Of a DNA stretch of 64,000 nucleotides, positions 51,317 to 61,931 are shown piece by piece. Origin of the DNA: Flavobacteriaceae bacterium (GTDB lineage: Bacteria; Bacteroidota; Bacteroidia; Flavobacteriales; Flavobacteriaceae); contig JABAZD010000028.1 of the NCBI GenBank assembly GCA_018608705.1, positions 1 through 64,000 of the forward strand. The letters are read 5' to 3'. The notes under the pieces are model-generated. The model did no database searches and had not been told where the DNA came from. It worked only from the letters and a program-made list of their open reading frames with translations. Made by a program: the position numbers and the translations under genes. Positions within the stretch are counted from its first letter, which is position 1. The number at the start of each line of letters is the position of its first letter.

Positions 51317-52690
51317 ATGATAAACTCTATAGCTAATTATTTTAATAAACAATCAAGTGCTGCTCCATTAGCGGTATTTAGGATGTTTTTTGGTTTTTTG
51401 ATGTTTATTAGCCTTGTTCGTTTCTGGTCAAAAGGCTGGATTGAATCTTTGTATATTGAACCTTCTTTCCACTTTTCATACTACGGATTTGAATGGGTGA
51501 AGCCAGTTGGATTGTATACCTATGCATTTTTTATTATTTGTGGTATTTCAGCATTTTTTGTTGCAATTGGATATAAATATCGTTTATCGATATTGATTTT
51601 CTTTTTAAGCTTCACCTATATTGAATTAATGGATAAAACCACCTATTTAAATCATTACTATTTTGTCTCTCTAGTGAGTTTTATAATGCTATTTATCCCA
51701 TGTAATGCAATGTTTTCTATCGATGCTATATCTATCAGAAAATCATACAAGACGGTTCCAAAATGGACGATCGACAGCTTAAAGTTAATGTTAGGAATTG
51801 TATATTTTTATGCAGGTATAACAAAAATAAATTCTGATTGGTTATTAAATGCTATGCCTTTAAAGCTTTGGTTAAAATCTAAATACGATTTACCATTTAT
51901 TGGTCATACATTAATGCAGCAAGAGTGGTTTCACTTTTTTATGAGTTGGGGAGGTATGTTTTACGACATCAGTATCCCCTTTTTGTTATTGTTCAGGAAA
52001 ACACGATCCATAGCCTTTGTTTTAGTAGTTGCCTTTCATATCACTACTCGTGTCCTTTTTCCAATAGGAATGTTTCCATACATCATGATATTATCAACGA
52101 TAATATTTTTTGATTCTAACGTTCATTATAAAATAATTCACTTTACAATCAAAATTCTTGAGTTTTTTAAAATGAAAACGGATAACTTAAAATTATCTTT
52201 CAGTCAAGTAAATCATTATAAAGTTTGGAATACATCTCTATTGATTATTGTTGTTTTTATGACAATACAAATAATTATACCTTTGAGATCTCTACTTTAT
52301 CCTGGTGAACTTTTTTGGAACGAACAAGGTTACAGATTTTCTTGGCGTGTAATGTTGATGGAGAAAAAAGGTAATTCAGTTTTTAAAATTGTAAACTCAA
52401 AAACCAATTCCTTTTTTTATGTAAATAATGATGATTTTCTTACCCCTGTTCAGCAGAAGCAAATGAGTTTTCAACCTGATATGATATTAGAATATGGACA
52501 TTATTTAGGTAATCATTTCAAGAGTCAAGGGCATCAAAATGTAGCTGTCTTTGTTGAAAGTTATGTATCTTTGAATGGTCGACTTAGTCAGCAATTTATC
52601 GATCCTTCAGCAAACTTGATGGAGCTTAAAGACTCGTTTAAACACAAATTTTGGATTAAACCACTAAATGATGAAATTAAAGGATTTTAA
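51317..52690 (+). CDS. HTTM-domain membrane protein, vitamin-K-dependent gamma-carboxylase-like
   Basis: AAPLAVFRMFFGFLMFISLVRFW; YIELMDKTTYLNHYYFVSLVSFIMLFIP; LMLGIVYFYAGITKINSDWLLNAMPLKLWL. Confidence 0.85.
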   Translation: MINSIANYFNKQSSAAPLAVFRMFFGFLMFISLVRFWSKGWIESLYIEPSFHFSYYGFEWVKPVGLYTYAFFIICGISAFFVAIGYKYRLSILIFFLSFTYIELMDKTTYLNHYYFVSLVSFIMLFIPCNAMFSIDAISIRKSYKTVPKWTIDSLKLMLGIVYFYAGITKINSDWLLNAMPLKLWLKSKYDLPFIGHTLMQQEWFHFFMSWGGMFYDISIPFLLLFRKTRSIAFVLVVAFHITTRVLFPIGMFPYIMILSTIIFFDSNVHYKIIHFTIKILEFFKMKTDNLKLSFSQVNHYKVWNTSLLIIVVFMTIQIIIPLRSLLYPGELFWNEQGYRFSWRVMLMEKKGNSVFKIVNSKTNSFFYVNNDDFLTPVQQKQMSFQPDMILEYGHYLGNHFKSQGHQNVAVFVESYVSLNGRLSQQFIDPSANLMELKDSFKHKFWIKPLNDEIKGF

Positions 52691-55097
52691 ACTTCTTATT
52701 TTTTTAATTTTTATTCCGTTTTTTTCATTTACACAAGTAAATGTTTTTGGGGAGGTTTATGATAAAACCACTGAAATCGGTCTAGAATCTGTAGAAATTT
52801 ATAATGAGTTTGGCGATTTATTAGCTGTTACGAATTCTTATGGTAAATATGAGTTCACATCTTTTAAACCTAAGCTTAATCTAATTTTTTTTAGCTATGG
52901 ATATGAGCCTTTTAAAAGTTCTGTAATTGTTAACGGCTCAATATCAGAACCTATATTTATTGAACCTTCAATTGAACAGCTGTCGGAAGTGGAACTCATC
53001 GCAGTAAAACAGAAGCTCTTTTCAATTAAACGACTTAAGGATGTCCAAGGTACTGCTATATTTGCGGGTAAAAAAAACGAAGTAATCTTAGTTGATAATA
53101 CTATGGCCAATTTAGCAAGTAATAATGCACGTCAAATATATAGTCAAATTGCTGGACTTAATATATACCAAAATGATGATGCTGGCTTGCAACTTAACAT
53201 CGGAGGTAGAGGATTAGACCCCAATAGAACTTCAAATTTTAATACACGTCAAAATAATTACGATATTAGTGCAGATGTGCTGGGTTATCCTGAAAGTTAT
53301 TACTCACCGCCTTCCGAATCACTTTCTGAAATTCAAATTGTTAGAGGTGCAGCTTCATTGCAGTACGGGACTCAGTTTGGAGGTTTAGTTAATTTTATTA
53401 CAAAGTCCCCTAATACAGAAAAGCCACTTGAGGTGGTGTTAAGAAATACTGTTGGAAGTAATAACCTTTACACTAATTTTACTAGTTTCAGTGGTACAAG
53501 TAAAAAGTTAAGTTATTATTCTTACATTAATTACAAAATAGGAGACGGTTTTAGACCAAACTCAGAATTTGAATCTAAAAACTTCTTTTCATACATCAAC
53601 TATGATTTCTCACCAAAAACTAATTTAGAATTTGAGTTAACTTATTTAGAATATCTCGCTCAGCAAGCAGGTGGGCTTAACGATTCTATGTTTGATATAA
53701 ACCCTTACCAAAGTGTGCGTTCTAGAAATTGGTTTAAAGTTAACTGGTTATTATATAATGTTAAATTAACCCACAGGTTTTCTGATCAAACATTATTTAG
53801 TTTTAATTTATTTGGACTCAATGCTAGTAGAAATGCTATTGGCTTTAGAACTAATCGGGTTGATCAAGTAGATTCTTTTGAAGAAAGAGATTTAATTAAA
53901 GGTAAATTTAGGAATTTTGGTTTTGAATCTAGGGTAATACATGATTACACTATTTTAGAGAAAAAAGCCACTTTATTGTTGGGGGTTAAGTTTTACAGGG
54001 CAAATAATAGCAATCAACAAGGACCAGGATCTGACGGTTCTGGACCTGATTTTGGTTTTGATACTGAACAGTATATTGATTACCAAGCTCAGTCTTCTTA
54101 TAAATATCCAAATTTGAATACAGCTTTATTTGGTGAGCAAATCATATATCTTAACAAAAAAATTTCTGTTACACCTGGTTTTAGACTGGAACATATTACA
54201 ACAGGAAGTAAAGGCTCTTACAAAAACATTAATTTAGATGCAGCGGGGAATTTGCTTTTAAATGAAACTATATATAGTGACGAAACTCGAAAACGTTCAT
54301 TTGTTCTTTTTGGAGTTGGGGCTAGCTATAAGCCCAACGAATTCTTAGAGATATATAATAATATTTCACAAAACTATCGTTCAGTAACCTTCGCAGATAT
54401 AAGTATCGTAAACCCAGCATACGTGATTAATCCAGAAATTACTGATGAGAAAGGATATAATTTAGATCTTGGTGTAAGAGGAGTATTTAATAGGACTATA
54501 TCTTATGATATAAGTCTTTTTGGATTGATTTATAATGACAGAATAGGTTTCGTACAGAAAATATTTCAAGACGGTAATGTAAAATCTGAAAGAGGAAATG
54601 TTGGAGATGCCTTTATTTATGGTCTTGAGTCCTTGGTTGACTTTAATCTAATTAAGCTTTTAAATATTGATTACAATTATGGGGCTTCCTTTTTTGTTAA
54701 TACTTCCATAATTGATTCTAAATACAAATCCTCTGATATAAATGGTATAACAGGAAAAAAAGTGGAATTTGTTCCTAGACTTAATTTTAAATCTGGTTTT
54801 AAATTTTCATTTAAGGACTTGTCCACAAGTATCCAATACACCTATATGTCAGAACAGTATACAGACGCATCTAACTCAATAAATAGTAATTTAAGTGGTG
54901 TTATAGGTTTGCTTCCTTCCTATGATGTATTAGACATTTCTTTAGCTTACAAGTATCAAAACTTTAAAGCTGAAGCTGGAATAAATAATGCACTCGATAA
55001 TGCATATTTTACACGCCGCGCTACTGGTTACCCTGGGCCAGGTATTATCCCTTCTCCACCAAAAAACATCTATTTAACTCTAGAGCTAAAATTTTAA
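52671..55097 (+). CDS. TonB-dependent outer-membrane receptor with carboxypeptidase-like regulatory domain
   Basis: NVFGEVYDKTTEIGLESVEIYNEFGDLLAVTNSYGKYEFTSF; plug NIGGRGLDPNRTSNFNTRQNNYDI..IQIVRGAASLQYGTQFGGLVNFITK; terminal strand NIYLTLELKF. Confidence 0.93.
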   Translation: MKLKDFKLLIFLIFIPFFSFTQVNVFGEVYDKTTEIGLESVEIYNEFGDLLAVTNSYGKYEFTSFKPKLNLIFFSYGYEPFKSSVIVNGSISEPIFIEPSIEQLSEVELIAVKQKLFSIKRLKDVQGTAIFAGKKNEVILVDNTMANLASNNARQIYSQIAGLNIYQNDDAGLQLNIGGRGLDPNRTSNFNTRQNNYDISADVLGYPESYYSPPSESLSEIQIVRGAASLQYGTQFGGLVNFITKSPNTEKPLEVVLRNTVGSNNLYTNFTSFSGTSKKLSYYSYINYKIGDGFRPNSEFESKNFFSYINYDFSPKTNLEFELTYLEYLAQQAGGLNDSMFDINPYQSVRSRNWFKVNWLLYNVKLTHRFSDQTLFSFNLFGLNASRNAIGFRTNRVDQVDSFEERDLIKGKFRNFGFESRVIHDYTILEKKATLLLGVKFYRANNSNQQGPGSDGSGPDFGFDTEQYIDYQAQSSYKYPNLNTALFGEQIIYLNKKISVTPGFRLEHITTGSKGSYKNINLDAAGNLLLNETIYSDETRKRSFVLFGVGASYKPNEFLEIYNNISQNYRSVTFADISIVNPAYVINPEITDEKGYNLDLGVRGVFNRTISYDISLFGLIYNDRIGFVQKIFQDGNVKSERGNVGDAFIYGLESLVDFNLIKLLNIDYNYGASFFVNTSIIDSKYKSSDINGITGKKVEFVPRLNFKSGFKFSFKDLSTSIQYTYMSEQYTDASNSINSNLSGVIGLLPSYDVLDISLAYKYQNFKAEAGINNALDNAYFTRRATGYPGPGIIPSPPKNIYLTLELKF

Positions 55098-55205
55098 TTA
55101 AATTTTATTGCTACCCTTTTTTAAATCAAAACAATAATTTACTTGATTTATAATACAAAATAAAAAATTAAACCTAAATTTGTATGCAATTAGAAATTAA
55201 TTGCT

Positions 55206-56678
55206 ATGAATTCACATCTATCCAAAATTGTCGGTGAAGGTCTTACTTACGACGATGTTCTTTTAATACCAGCGTACTCTGAAATTCTTCCTAGAGAAGT
55301 TAGTATTAAATCAAAATTCACAAAGAACATTCACTTAAATGTTCCTATATGCTCAGCAGCAATGGATACTGTTACTGAAAGTAAAATGGCTATTGCCATG
55401 GCACGTGAAGGAGGGATAGGCGTATTGCATAAAAATATGACTATTGAACAACAAGCCATTAAAGTCAGGAAAGTTAAACGTGCTGAAAGTGGTATGATTA
55501 TCGATCCAGTTACCTTACCAATGGACGCTAGTGTTATGGATGCCAAAAACAGTATGAAAGAACATAGAATAGGAGGGATTCCTATTATAGATAATGATGG
55601 GTTTCTAAAAGGAATTGTTACAAATCGAGATTTAAGATTTGAAAAAAAAGATAACCGACCAATTACTGAAATTATGACTTCTAAAGGATTAGTAACAACT
55701 GCTGAGGGAACTTCTCTGCAGCAGGCTGAGGTTATTTTACAGAAACAAAAAATTGAAAAACTTCCAGTAGTTGATGCGAATTTTAAATTAGTAGGTTTAA
55801 TTACCTTTAGAGATATCACAAAATTAACGCAAAAGCCAATCTCTAATAAAGACCAATACGGTCGATTACGTGTAGCAGCAGCCATTGGAGTAACTAGTGA
55901 CGCCTTGGAGCGAACTAAAGCTCTGGTAAGTTCTGGAGTTGACGCTATTATCATAGACACTGCTCACGGACATACTAAAGGGGTTGTAAACGTTTTAAAA
56001 TCAATTAAAACTAATTTCCCTGATTTAGACATAGTAGTTGGAAATATTGCGACAGCTGAGGCTGCGAAGTATTTAGTTGATGCTGGAGCAGATGCTGTAA
56101 AAGTCGGTATTGGACCTGGATCGATTTGCACCACTCGTGTGGTGGCAGGTGTTGGATTTCCGCAGTTTTCGGCTGTGTTAGAGGTTTCTGCTGCACTTAA
56201 AGGCACAGGAATACCTGTAATTGCCGATGGCGGTATACGTTACACTGGAGACATCCCTAAAGCATTAGCCGCTGGTGCTGACAGTGTAATGTTAGGGTCT
56301 CTCCTTGCAGGTACTAAAGAATCGCCTGGTGAAACTATTATTTATGAGGGACGTAAATTTAAATCTTACAGGGGAATGGGGTCTGTTGAAGCGATGAAAG
56401 AAGGTAGTAAAGATCGCTATTTTCAAGACGTTGAAGATGATATTAAAAAACTAGTTCCCGAAGGCATCGTTGGACGTGTTCCTTACAAAGGAGATCTCTT
56501 TGAAAGTATTCATCAATTTATAGGAGGCCTGCGTGCAGGTATGGGATATTGTGGTGCTAAAGATATCAAAACTCTTAAAGATACCGGTCAATTTGTTAAA
56601 ATTACAACATCAGGAATTAGCGAAAGCCATCCTCATAATGTGATGATAACAAAAGAATCTCCAAACTATTCAAGATAG
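55206..56678 (+). CDS. guaB: IMP dehydrogenase
   Basis: [25 protein letters not shown] pair; [21 protein letters not shown]. Confidence 0.98.
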   Translation: MNSHLSKIVGEGLTYDDVLLIPAYSEILPREVSIKSKFTKNIHLNVPICSAAMDTVTESKMAIAMAREGGIGVLHKNMTIEQQAIKVRKVKRAESGMIIDPVTLPMDASVMDAKNSMKEHRIGGIPIIDNDGFLKGIVTNRDLRFEKKDNRPITEIMTSKGLVTTAEGTSLQQAEVILQKQKIEKLPVVDANFKLVGLITFRDITKLTQKPISNKDQYGRLRVAAAIGVTSDALERTKALVSSGVDAIIIDTAHGHTKGVVNVLKSIKTNFPDLDIVVGNIATAEAAKYLVDAGADAVKVGIGPGSICTTRVVAGVGFPQFSAVLEVSAALKGTGIPVIADGGIRYTGDIPKALAAGADSVMLGSLLAGTKESPGETIIYEGRKFKSYRGMGSVEAMKEGSKDRYFQDVEDDIKKLVPEGIVGRVPYKGDLFESIHQFIGGLRAGMGYCGAKDIKTLKDTGQFVKITTSGISESHPHNVMITKESPNYSR

Positions 56679-56764
56679 TTTTAGGATTTATTTTATCAAG
56701 TTTAAATAGACTCTTGTATTCTACTTCAGATTTAGTATTTTTGTTCTTCTCAAAAAAATCTTAC

Positions 56765-58708
56765 ATGAAGAAATCATTCTTTTTATATGCCCTATTATTT
56801 CTCTCATTAAATATTTCATTTTCACAGGTTTCCGATTCTGATGTTTTATTAACAATTTCTGATGAACCAGTTTTGGCAACAGAGTTTATTAGAGTTTACA
56901 ACAAAAACTTAGACTTAGTTCAAGACGATTCTCAAAAAGAAGTAGAGTCTTACCTTAAACTTTTTTTAAATTATAAACTAAAGTTAGCTGAAGCAAAATC
57001 TCTGGGTTATGATAAGGATCTAGTTTATTTAAAGGAGTTAAAGACTTACCAAAATCAACTTACCCAAAATTATCTCACAGATAAGAATGTTACAGAAGAA
57101 TTAGTTTTAGAAGCATACGAACGTACCGTAAATGAGGTCAAAGCACAGCACGTGTTGGTAAGGGTTGAAAATTTTGAAACAGATACCTTACAAGCTTTTA
57201 ATGATGTTCTTGCTTTTAAAGATCGATTAAAAAATGAAAATTTCGACTCTTTAAAAAAAGAAATCCATGATGGAAAAAATATTTTTGTAGAAGATCTTGG
57301 TTTTTTTACAGCATTTAAAATGGCTTATAATTTTGAATCTAAAGCTTTCAATACAAAGATTGGTGAAGTCTCCAACCCGTTTAGAACTAAATTCGGATAT
57401 CACGTGGTTAAGGTTTTGGATAAGAGAAAATCTAAAGGACTAGTTAGCGTTTCTCACATAATGATAGCTAACACTCAAAAGGACAATAAATTAGTTGCTA
57501 AGGACCGAATACTAGAATTACACCGATTACTAGTTCAGGGCGAAGATTTTGGAGCTTTAGCTAAGCAATTTTCTGATGATAAGAGTTCATCGGCTCGTAA
57601 CGGCGAATTAAAACCATTTAAGTCAGGTCAAATCAATTCTACTAAATTTGAAAATACAGCTTTTAGTTTAAAAGAAATCGGAGATATTTCTGAGCCCATT
57701 CAAACTAAATTTGGATGGCATATCTTGAAATTAATTAAAAAAACTCCTGTTGCTGATTTTAATAAAATAAAAAATGATCTTCAGAAGCAAGTAGGTAAAG
57801 ACTCACGATCAAAACTCGTCAGAACAAAGATGTTTGAAAAACTACTTTCTGAATATAATCTTTCTAAAAAAAATCAAAATTTAGTATCATTTCAAACTGA
57901 AGTAGTTTTTGATGTTTCTAATAGAAATTGGGATTTGTCTAATAAAATCAATAACACCAAAATATTTTTACAAATCAAAGATAGGTCCTATACTTTCCGA
58001 GATTTTATTGATTTTTTAAATAAAAATAGCAAGTCCATCAATAAAAAATGGAAAAAAAAGTTTATTATAGAAAATCAATATAATTTGTTTTTAGAACAAT
58101 TACTATTCCAGTACAAAAAAGATAATCTTGAATACGAAAACCAGGAATTCGCTAATATTCTTAATGAATACAGAGAAGGCTTGTTGTTATTTGAATTAAT
58201 GCAAGATAAAATTTGGGAAGGTGCTAAGAACGATACTTTGGGCTTAAAAGTTTTTTATAATAATAATATGAAAAATTATTTATGGCCCGATAGGATTATA
58301 GGTTCTATTGCTAGTTCTTCAAGTTACAAAACCATCAAAAAAGTTCGTAAATCATGGTTAAACAATCATTCCAATGATAAAATTGACAAATTACTTAATA
58401 CACGTAAACAAAATGTGATTTTTTCCAAAGGAGAATTTGAGCTTGGAGATCCTCCTCTTCCAAAAAATTTAATCCTAAGTAAACATCCAATTACTGGAGT
58501 GATTAAAGAGAATAACAACTTTTTTGTTGTTAAAATAGATGAATTTGTCCCAGAATCTCAAAAAACTATTTTAGAGGCCAAAGGACAACTTATTTCTGAT
58601 TATCAAAATGAGTTAGAGTCTCGTTGGATTTTAGAGTTAAAATCTAAATTTCATGTAGATTTAAATGAAGAAGTATTTCAAAAAGTTAAATCTATAATTT
58701 CTAAATAA
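56765..58708 (+). CDS. Parvulin-type peptidylprolyl isomerase
   Basis: Two PpiC-like domains (VKAQHVLVRV..; VSVSHIMIANTQK..FGWHILKL); signal peptide from internal ATG 56765. Confidence 0.9.
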   Translation: MKKSFFLYALLFLSLNISFSQVSDSDVLLTISDEPVLATEFIRVYNKNLDLVQDDSQKEVESYLKLFLNYKLKLAEAKSLGYDKDLVYLKELKTYQNQLTQNYLTDKNVTEELVLEAYERTVNEVKAQHVLVRVENFETDTLQAFNDVLAFKDRLKNENFDSLKKEIHDGKNIFVEDLGFFTAFKMAYNFESKAFNTKIGEVSNPFRTKFGYHVVKVLDKRKSKGLVSVSHIMIANTQKDNKLVAKDRILELHRLLVQGEDFGALAKQFSDDKSSSARNGELKPFKSGQINSTKFENTAFSLKEIGDISEPIQTKFGWHILKLIKKTPVADFNKIKNDLQKQVGKDSRSKLVRTKMFEKLLSEYNLSKKNQNLVSFQTEVVFDVSNRNWDLSNKINNTKIFLQIKDRSYTFRDFIDFLNKNSKSINKKWKKKFIIENQYNLFLEQLLFQYKKDNLEYENQEFANILNEYREGLLLFELMQDKIWEGAKNDTLGLKVFYNNNMKNYLWPDRIIGSIASSSSYKTIKKVRKSWLNNHSNDKIDKLLNTRKQNVIFSKGEFELGDPPLPKNLILSKHPITGVIKENNNFFVVKIDEFVPESQKTILEAKGQLISDYQNELESRWILELKSKFHVDLNEEVFQKVKSIISK

Positions 58709-58710
58709 TT

Positions 58711-59565
58711 TTGAAATATTTAAATACATTTTTAATTATTACTTTTATTGTATTAACTACTTGTGACTTTCCAAAAGTTAAAGATAATATTCAACCTCTT
58801 GCACGTGCTAATGATGTCTTATTACTTAAAGATGATATCGATTTTAGTTTTATTGATGGAGCTACAAAATCAGATAGTATTATTTTTGTCCAAAATGTCA
58901 TTAATGATTGGGCTACTAATCAACTTCTGATTGATGGTGCAATCCAAAATCTAAATGATGAAACTCAGTTTGAATTTGAGCAACTTGTTCAGCAATATAA
59001 AATAGATTTATATAGTTCTGCCTATTTAGAAGCACTGGTTGGTAATAATTTAGATTCCTTAGTGTCCTATGAAGAACTTCAAGATGTTTACCTATTAAAC
59101 AAAGAGCTTTTTACATTAAAAGAAGACTTATTAAAGCTTAGATACATCAATATTAATACTTCATTATCTAATTTAAATGAGGTCAAAAAAATGTTCAAGC
59201 GCTTTAACTCTGACGATAGATCTGAATTAGATTCTATATCAATACAGTTCAATTCTTTTTATTTTAGAGATACTATTTGGATCAAAAAAGAAGATGTAAT
59301 TTCAAAAATCAAACCATTAGAATTAGGTTTTAATAAAGTACTATTAAAAAAATCAAATTTTATAGAGATCAAAGATTCTTTAGGGTTATATTTGATAAAG
59401 ATAAATGAAGTTTTGCAGCGAGGAAAACCTGCTCCAGTTGAATATGTTTCTCCCACTATAAAACAAATAGTAATCAACAATCGTAAATTGAATCTCATCA
59501 GAAAACTAAAAAGCGACATAGTTAATGATGCTATTAAAAACAAAAAATTTGAAACTTTTAAATAA
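58711..59565 (+). CDS. Lipoprotein, probable SurA-like chaperone without a clear PPIase domain (TTG start)
   Basis: MKYLNTFLIITFIVLTTCDFPKV lipobox; FTLKEDLLKLRYININTS; between two PPIase genes. Confidence 0.7.
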   Translation: MKYLNTFLIITFIVLTTCDFPKVKDNIQPLARANDVLLLKDDIDFSFIDGATKSDSIIFVQNVINDWATNQLLIDGAIQNLNDETQFEFEQLVQQYKIDLYSSAYLEALVGNNLDSLVSYEELQDVYLLNKELFTLKEDLLKLRYININTSLSNLNEVKKMFKRFNSDDRSELDSISIQFNSFYFRDTIWIKKEDVISKIKPLELGFNKVLLKKSNFIEIKDSLGLYLIKINEVLQRGKPAPVEYVSPTIKQIVINNRKLNLIRKLKSDIVNDAIKNKKFETFK

Positions 59566-60970
59566 AATTATCACATTTAGCTATTTTTTTATTGTGTCTG
59601 TGTTTGCATATTCACAAGAAATCATTAATGATCCTGTTTCTGAGAAGCCTGAAGAAGTCATTGTTGATTCTCTTAATCAGCGTATTAAAATTGATGGTGT
59701 AGCTGCAGTTATAGGAGATTTTGTTGTCCTAGATTCTGATATAGACAAACAATTTATGCAGTTAGAGGCTGGTGGAATTTCCACTGATGACATTACTCGA
59801 TGTCAGCTTTTTGGTAAACTACTTGAAGATAAACTGTACATACATCATGCTATTCAGGACAGTATTGTAGTAAATGATTTAGAAATTAGATCAAATGTTG
59901 ATCAGCAATTAGCAGGTTTTGCCGAACAAATTGGTTCAATGGAAAAGCTTGTAGCCTATTATAAAAAATCTTCTGAGCAAGAACTCAGAGACGAAATGTT
60001 TGAGTTAAATAAGAACGGTCAAATGGCAACTATGATGCGGCAAAGCGTTATTGAAAATTTAGAAGTTACACCTGAAGAAGTGCGTCAATTTTTTAATAAT
60101 ATTTCAGTGGAAGAACGTCCTATGTTTGGTACCGAACTTCGAATTGCCCAAATTGTTGTTATTCCTGAAACCACACAATCTGAAGTAGATAAAGTTATAA
60201 AACGATTGAATGAATTTCGATCAGATGTTATAGACAATGGCAGTAGTTTTACAACAAAAGCTGTTTTATATACTCAGGATCCAGGTTCAAAAAGAACTGG
60301 GGGTAAATACACATTAAATAGAAAACGCCCTCAAATGGCAAAGGAGTTCAGAGAAGTTGCCTTTTCATTACAAGAAGGTGAGGTTTCAAAGCCTTTCAAA
60401 ACTGATTTTGGATATCATATAATTCAATTAGAAAAAATTCGAGGACAAGAGTTTGATGTTAGACATATATTGTTAATTCCTAAAGTTACAGAAGAAGCAA
60501 TTAATGCTGCAAAAAATAAACTTGAAAAGGTTAGACAAAGTATTGTTGACGGAGACATTACTTTTAAGGAAGCAGCTAGAGAAGCAAGCGATGAAAAAGA
60601 AACTAAATTTGATGGTGGTCAATTAAGAAATCCAGAAACACAAGATTATAACTTTGAATTAACAAAAATGGATCCTGGATTTTATGCACAAATAGAGAGT
60701 CTAGGGGATAACCAAATTAGTCCTGTAATCAAAGACGGAGATCGAGTTAACCCTATTAAATTTAAAATTGTTACAGTTACCAATAGGGTTGATGAACATG
60801 AAGCTAACTTTGCTCAAGATTATTTAAAAATAAAGGACTTAGCTCTACAAGATAAACAGTTAAATGCTGTCACCAAATGGCAAGAAGAAAAAATAATGGA
60901 TACCTACATCAAAATAAATGGTGAATTACGTTCTTGTGATTTTAATAGCAATTGGTTTAAAATTAAATAA
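59525..60970 (+). CDS. SurA-like peptidylprolyl isomerase
   Basis: IDGVAAVIGDFVVLDSDIDKQFMQLEAGG; two parvulin domains (VPEEVRQFF..; FDVRHILLIPKV). Start may be the TTG at 59549. Confidence 0.9.
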   Translation: MMLLKTKNLKLLNKIITFSYFFIVSVFAYSQEIINDPVSEKPEEVIVDSLNQRIKIDGVAAVIGDFVVLDSDIDKQFMQLEAGGISTDDITRCQLFGKLLEDKLYIHHAIQDSIVVNDLEIRSNVDQQLAGFAEQIGSMEKLVAYYKKSSEQELRDEMFELNKNGQMATMMRQSVIENLEVTPEEVRQFFNNISVEERPMFGTELRIAQIVVIPETTQSEVDKVIKRLNEFRSDVIDNGSSFTTKAVLYTQDPGSKRTGGKYTLNRKRPQMAKEFREVAFSLQEGEVSKPFKTDFGYHIIQLEKIRGQEFDVRHILLIPKVTEEAINAAKNKLEKVRQSIVDGDITFKEAAREASDEKETKFDGGQLRNPETQDYNFELTKMDPGFYAQIESLGDNQISPVIKDGDRVNPIKFKIVTVTNRVDEHEANFAQDYLKIKDLALQDKQLNAVTKWQEEKIMDTYIKINGELRSCDFNSNWFKIK

Positions 60971-60977
60971 CTAGTTA

Positions 60978-61931
60978 ATGTCAGATGTTAGGTCTTTGCA
61001 GCTACTACTCAAAAAGTATTACGCCTTAAAAAATGAAATATCTAAGGTTATTGTTGGCCAAGAAATTGTTATTGAGCAAATATTAATTTCAATATTTTCT
61101 GGCGGCCACTCCTTGTTGGTTGGAGTCCCTGGCTTGGCTAAAACTTTGATGGTAAATACAATTTCTAATGCTCTAGGATTAGATTTTAAACGTATTCAGT
61201 TTACTCCTGACTTGATGCCCAGTGATATTTTAGGTAGTGAAATATTAGATCATGAACGTCAATTTAAATTTATTAAGGGTCCTGTTTTTTCTAATATTCT
61301 TTTAGCAGACGAAATCAACAGAACTCCTCCAAAAACTCAGTCAGCCTTGTTAGAGGCTATGCAGGAAAGATCAGTAACCATTGGAGGTAAACATTATAGT
61401 TTAGACTCCCCTTATTTTGTATTGGCAACTCAAAATCCGATTGAACAGGAAGGGACTTACCCTTTGCCCGAAGCGCAATTAGACCGTTTCATGTTTTCTA
61501 TAAATTTGCAGTATCCAACTTTTGACGAGGAAGTAGAGGTTGTTAAACGCACAACTTCTAAATCTAATTCTAAAGTTGACATTATTTTTTCTGCCGAAGA
61601 AATTTTAGATTTCCAAAAACTTATAATGAAAATTCCAGTAGCTGATAACGTAATAAATTATGCAGTTACCATGGTAGGAAAATCTCGCCCTGATTCCATA
61701 GGTTCTAATTCAATAGTCAAGCAATATGTAGATTGGGGGGCTGGTCCAAGGGCCTCACAAAATCTTATACTAGCTGCTAAAACTTTTGCGGTTATAAACA
61801 ATAAGCTATCACCTGATATTGAAGACGTACAAGCTGTAGCCATTGGGATATTAAGACATAGAATTATTAAAAATTATAAAGCAGAATCTGACGGTATTTC
61901 TATAGAATCAATCGTAGAGAGTTTGTTTTAG
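60978..61931 (+). CDS. MoxR family AAA+ ATPase
   Basis: VIVGQEIVIEQILISIFSGGHSLLVGVPGLAKT; LLADEINRTPPKTQSALLEAMQERSVTIGGKHY. Confidence 0.95.
   Translation: MSDVRSLQLLLKKYYALKNEISKVIVGQEIVIEQILISIFSGGHSLLVGVPGLAKTLMVNTISNALGLDFKRIQFTPDLMPSDILGSEILDHERQFKFIKGPVFSNILLADEINRTPPKTQSALLEAMQERSVTIGGKHYSLDSPYFVLATQNPIEQEGTYPLPEAQLDRFMFSINLQYPTFDEEVEVVKRTTSKSNSKVDIIFSAEEILDFQKLIMKIPVADNVINYAVTMVGKSRPDSIGSNSIVKQYVDWGAGPRASQNLILAAKTFAVINNKLSPDIEDVQAVAIGILRHRIIKNYKAESDGISIESIVESLF

Noticed and set aside
55331-56206. Antisense ORFs (up to 209 aa) opposite guaB
   Set aside because: guaB is unambiguous; the antisense frames are low-complexity by-products of its codon usage.
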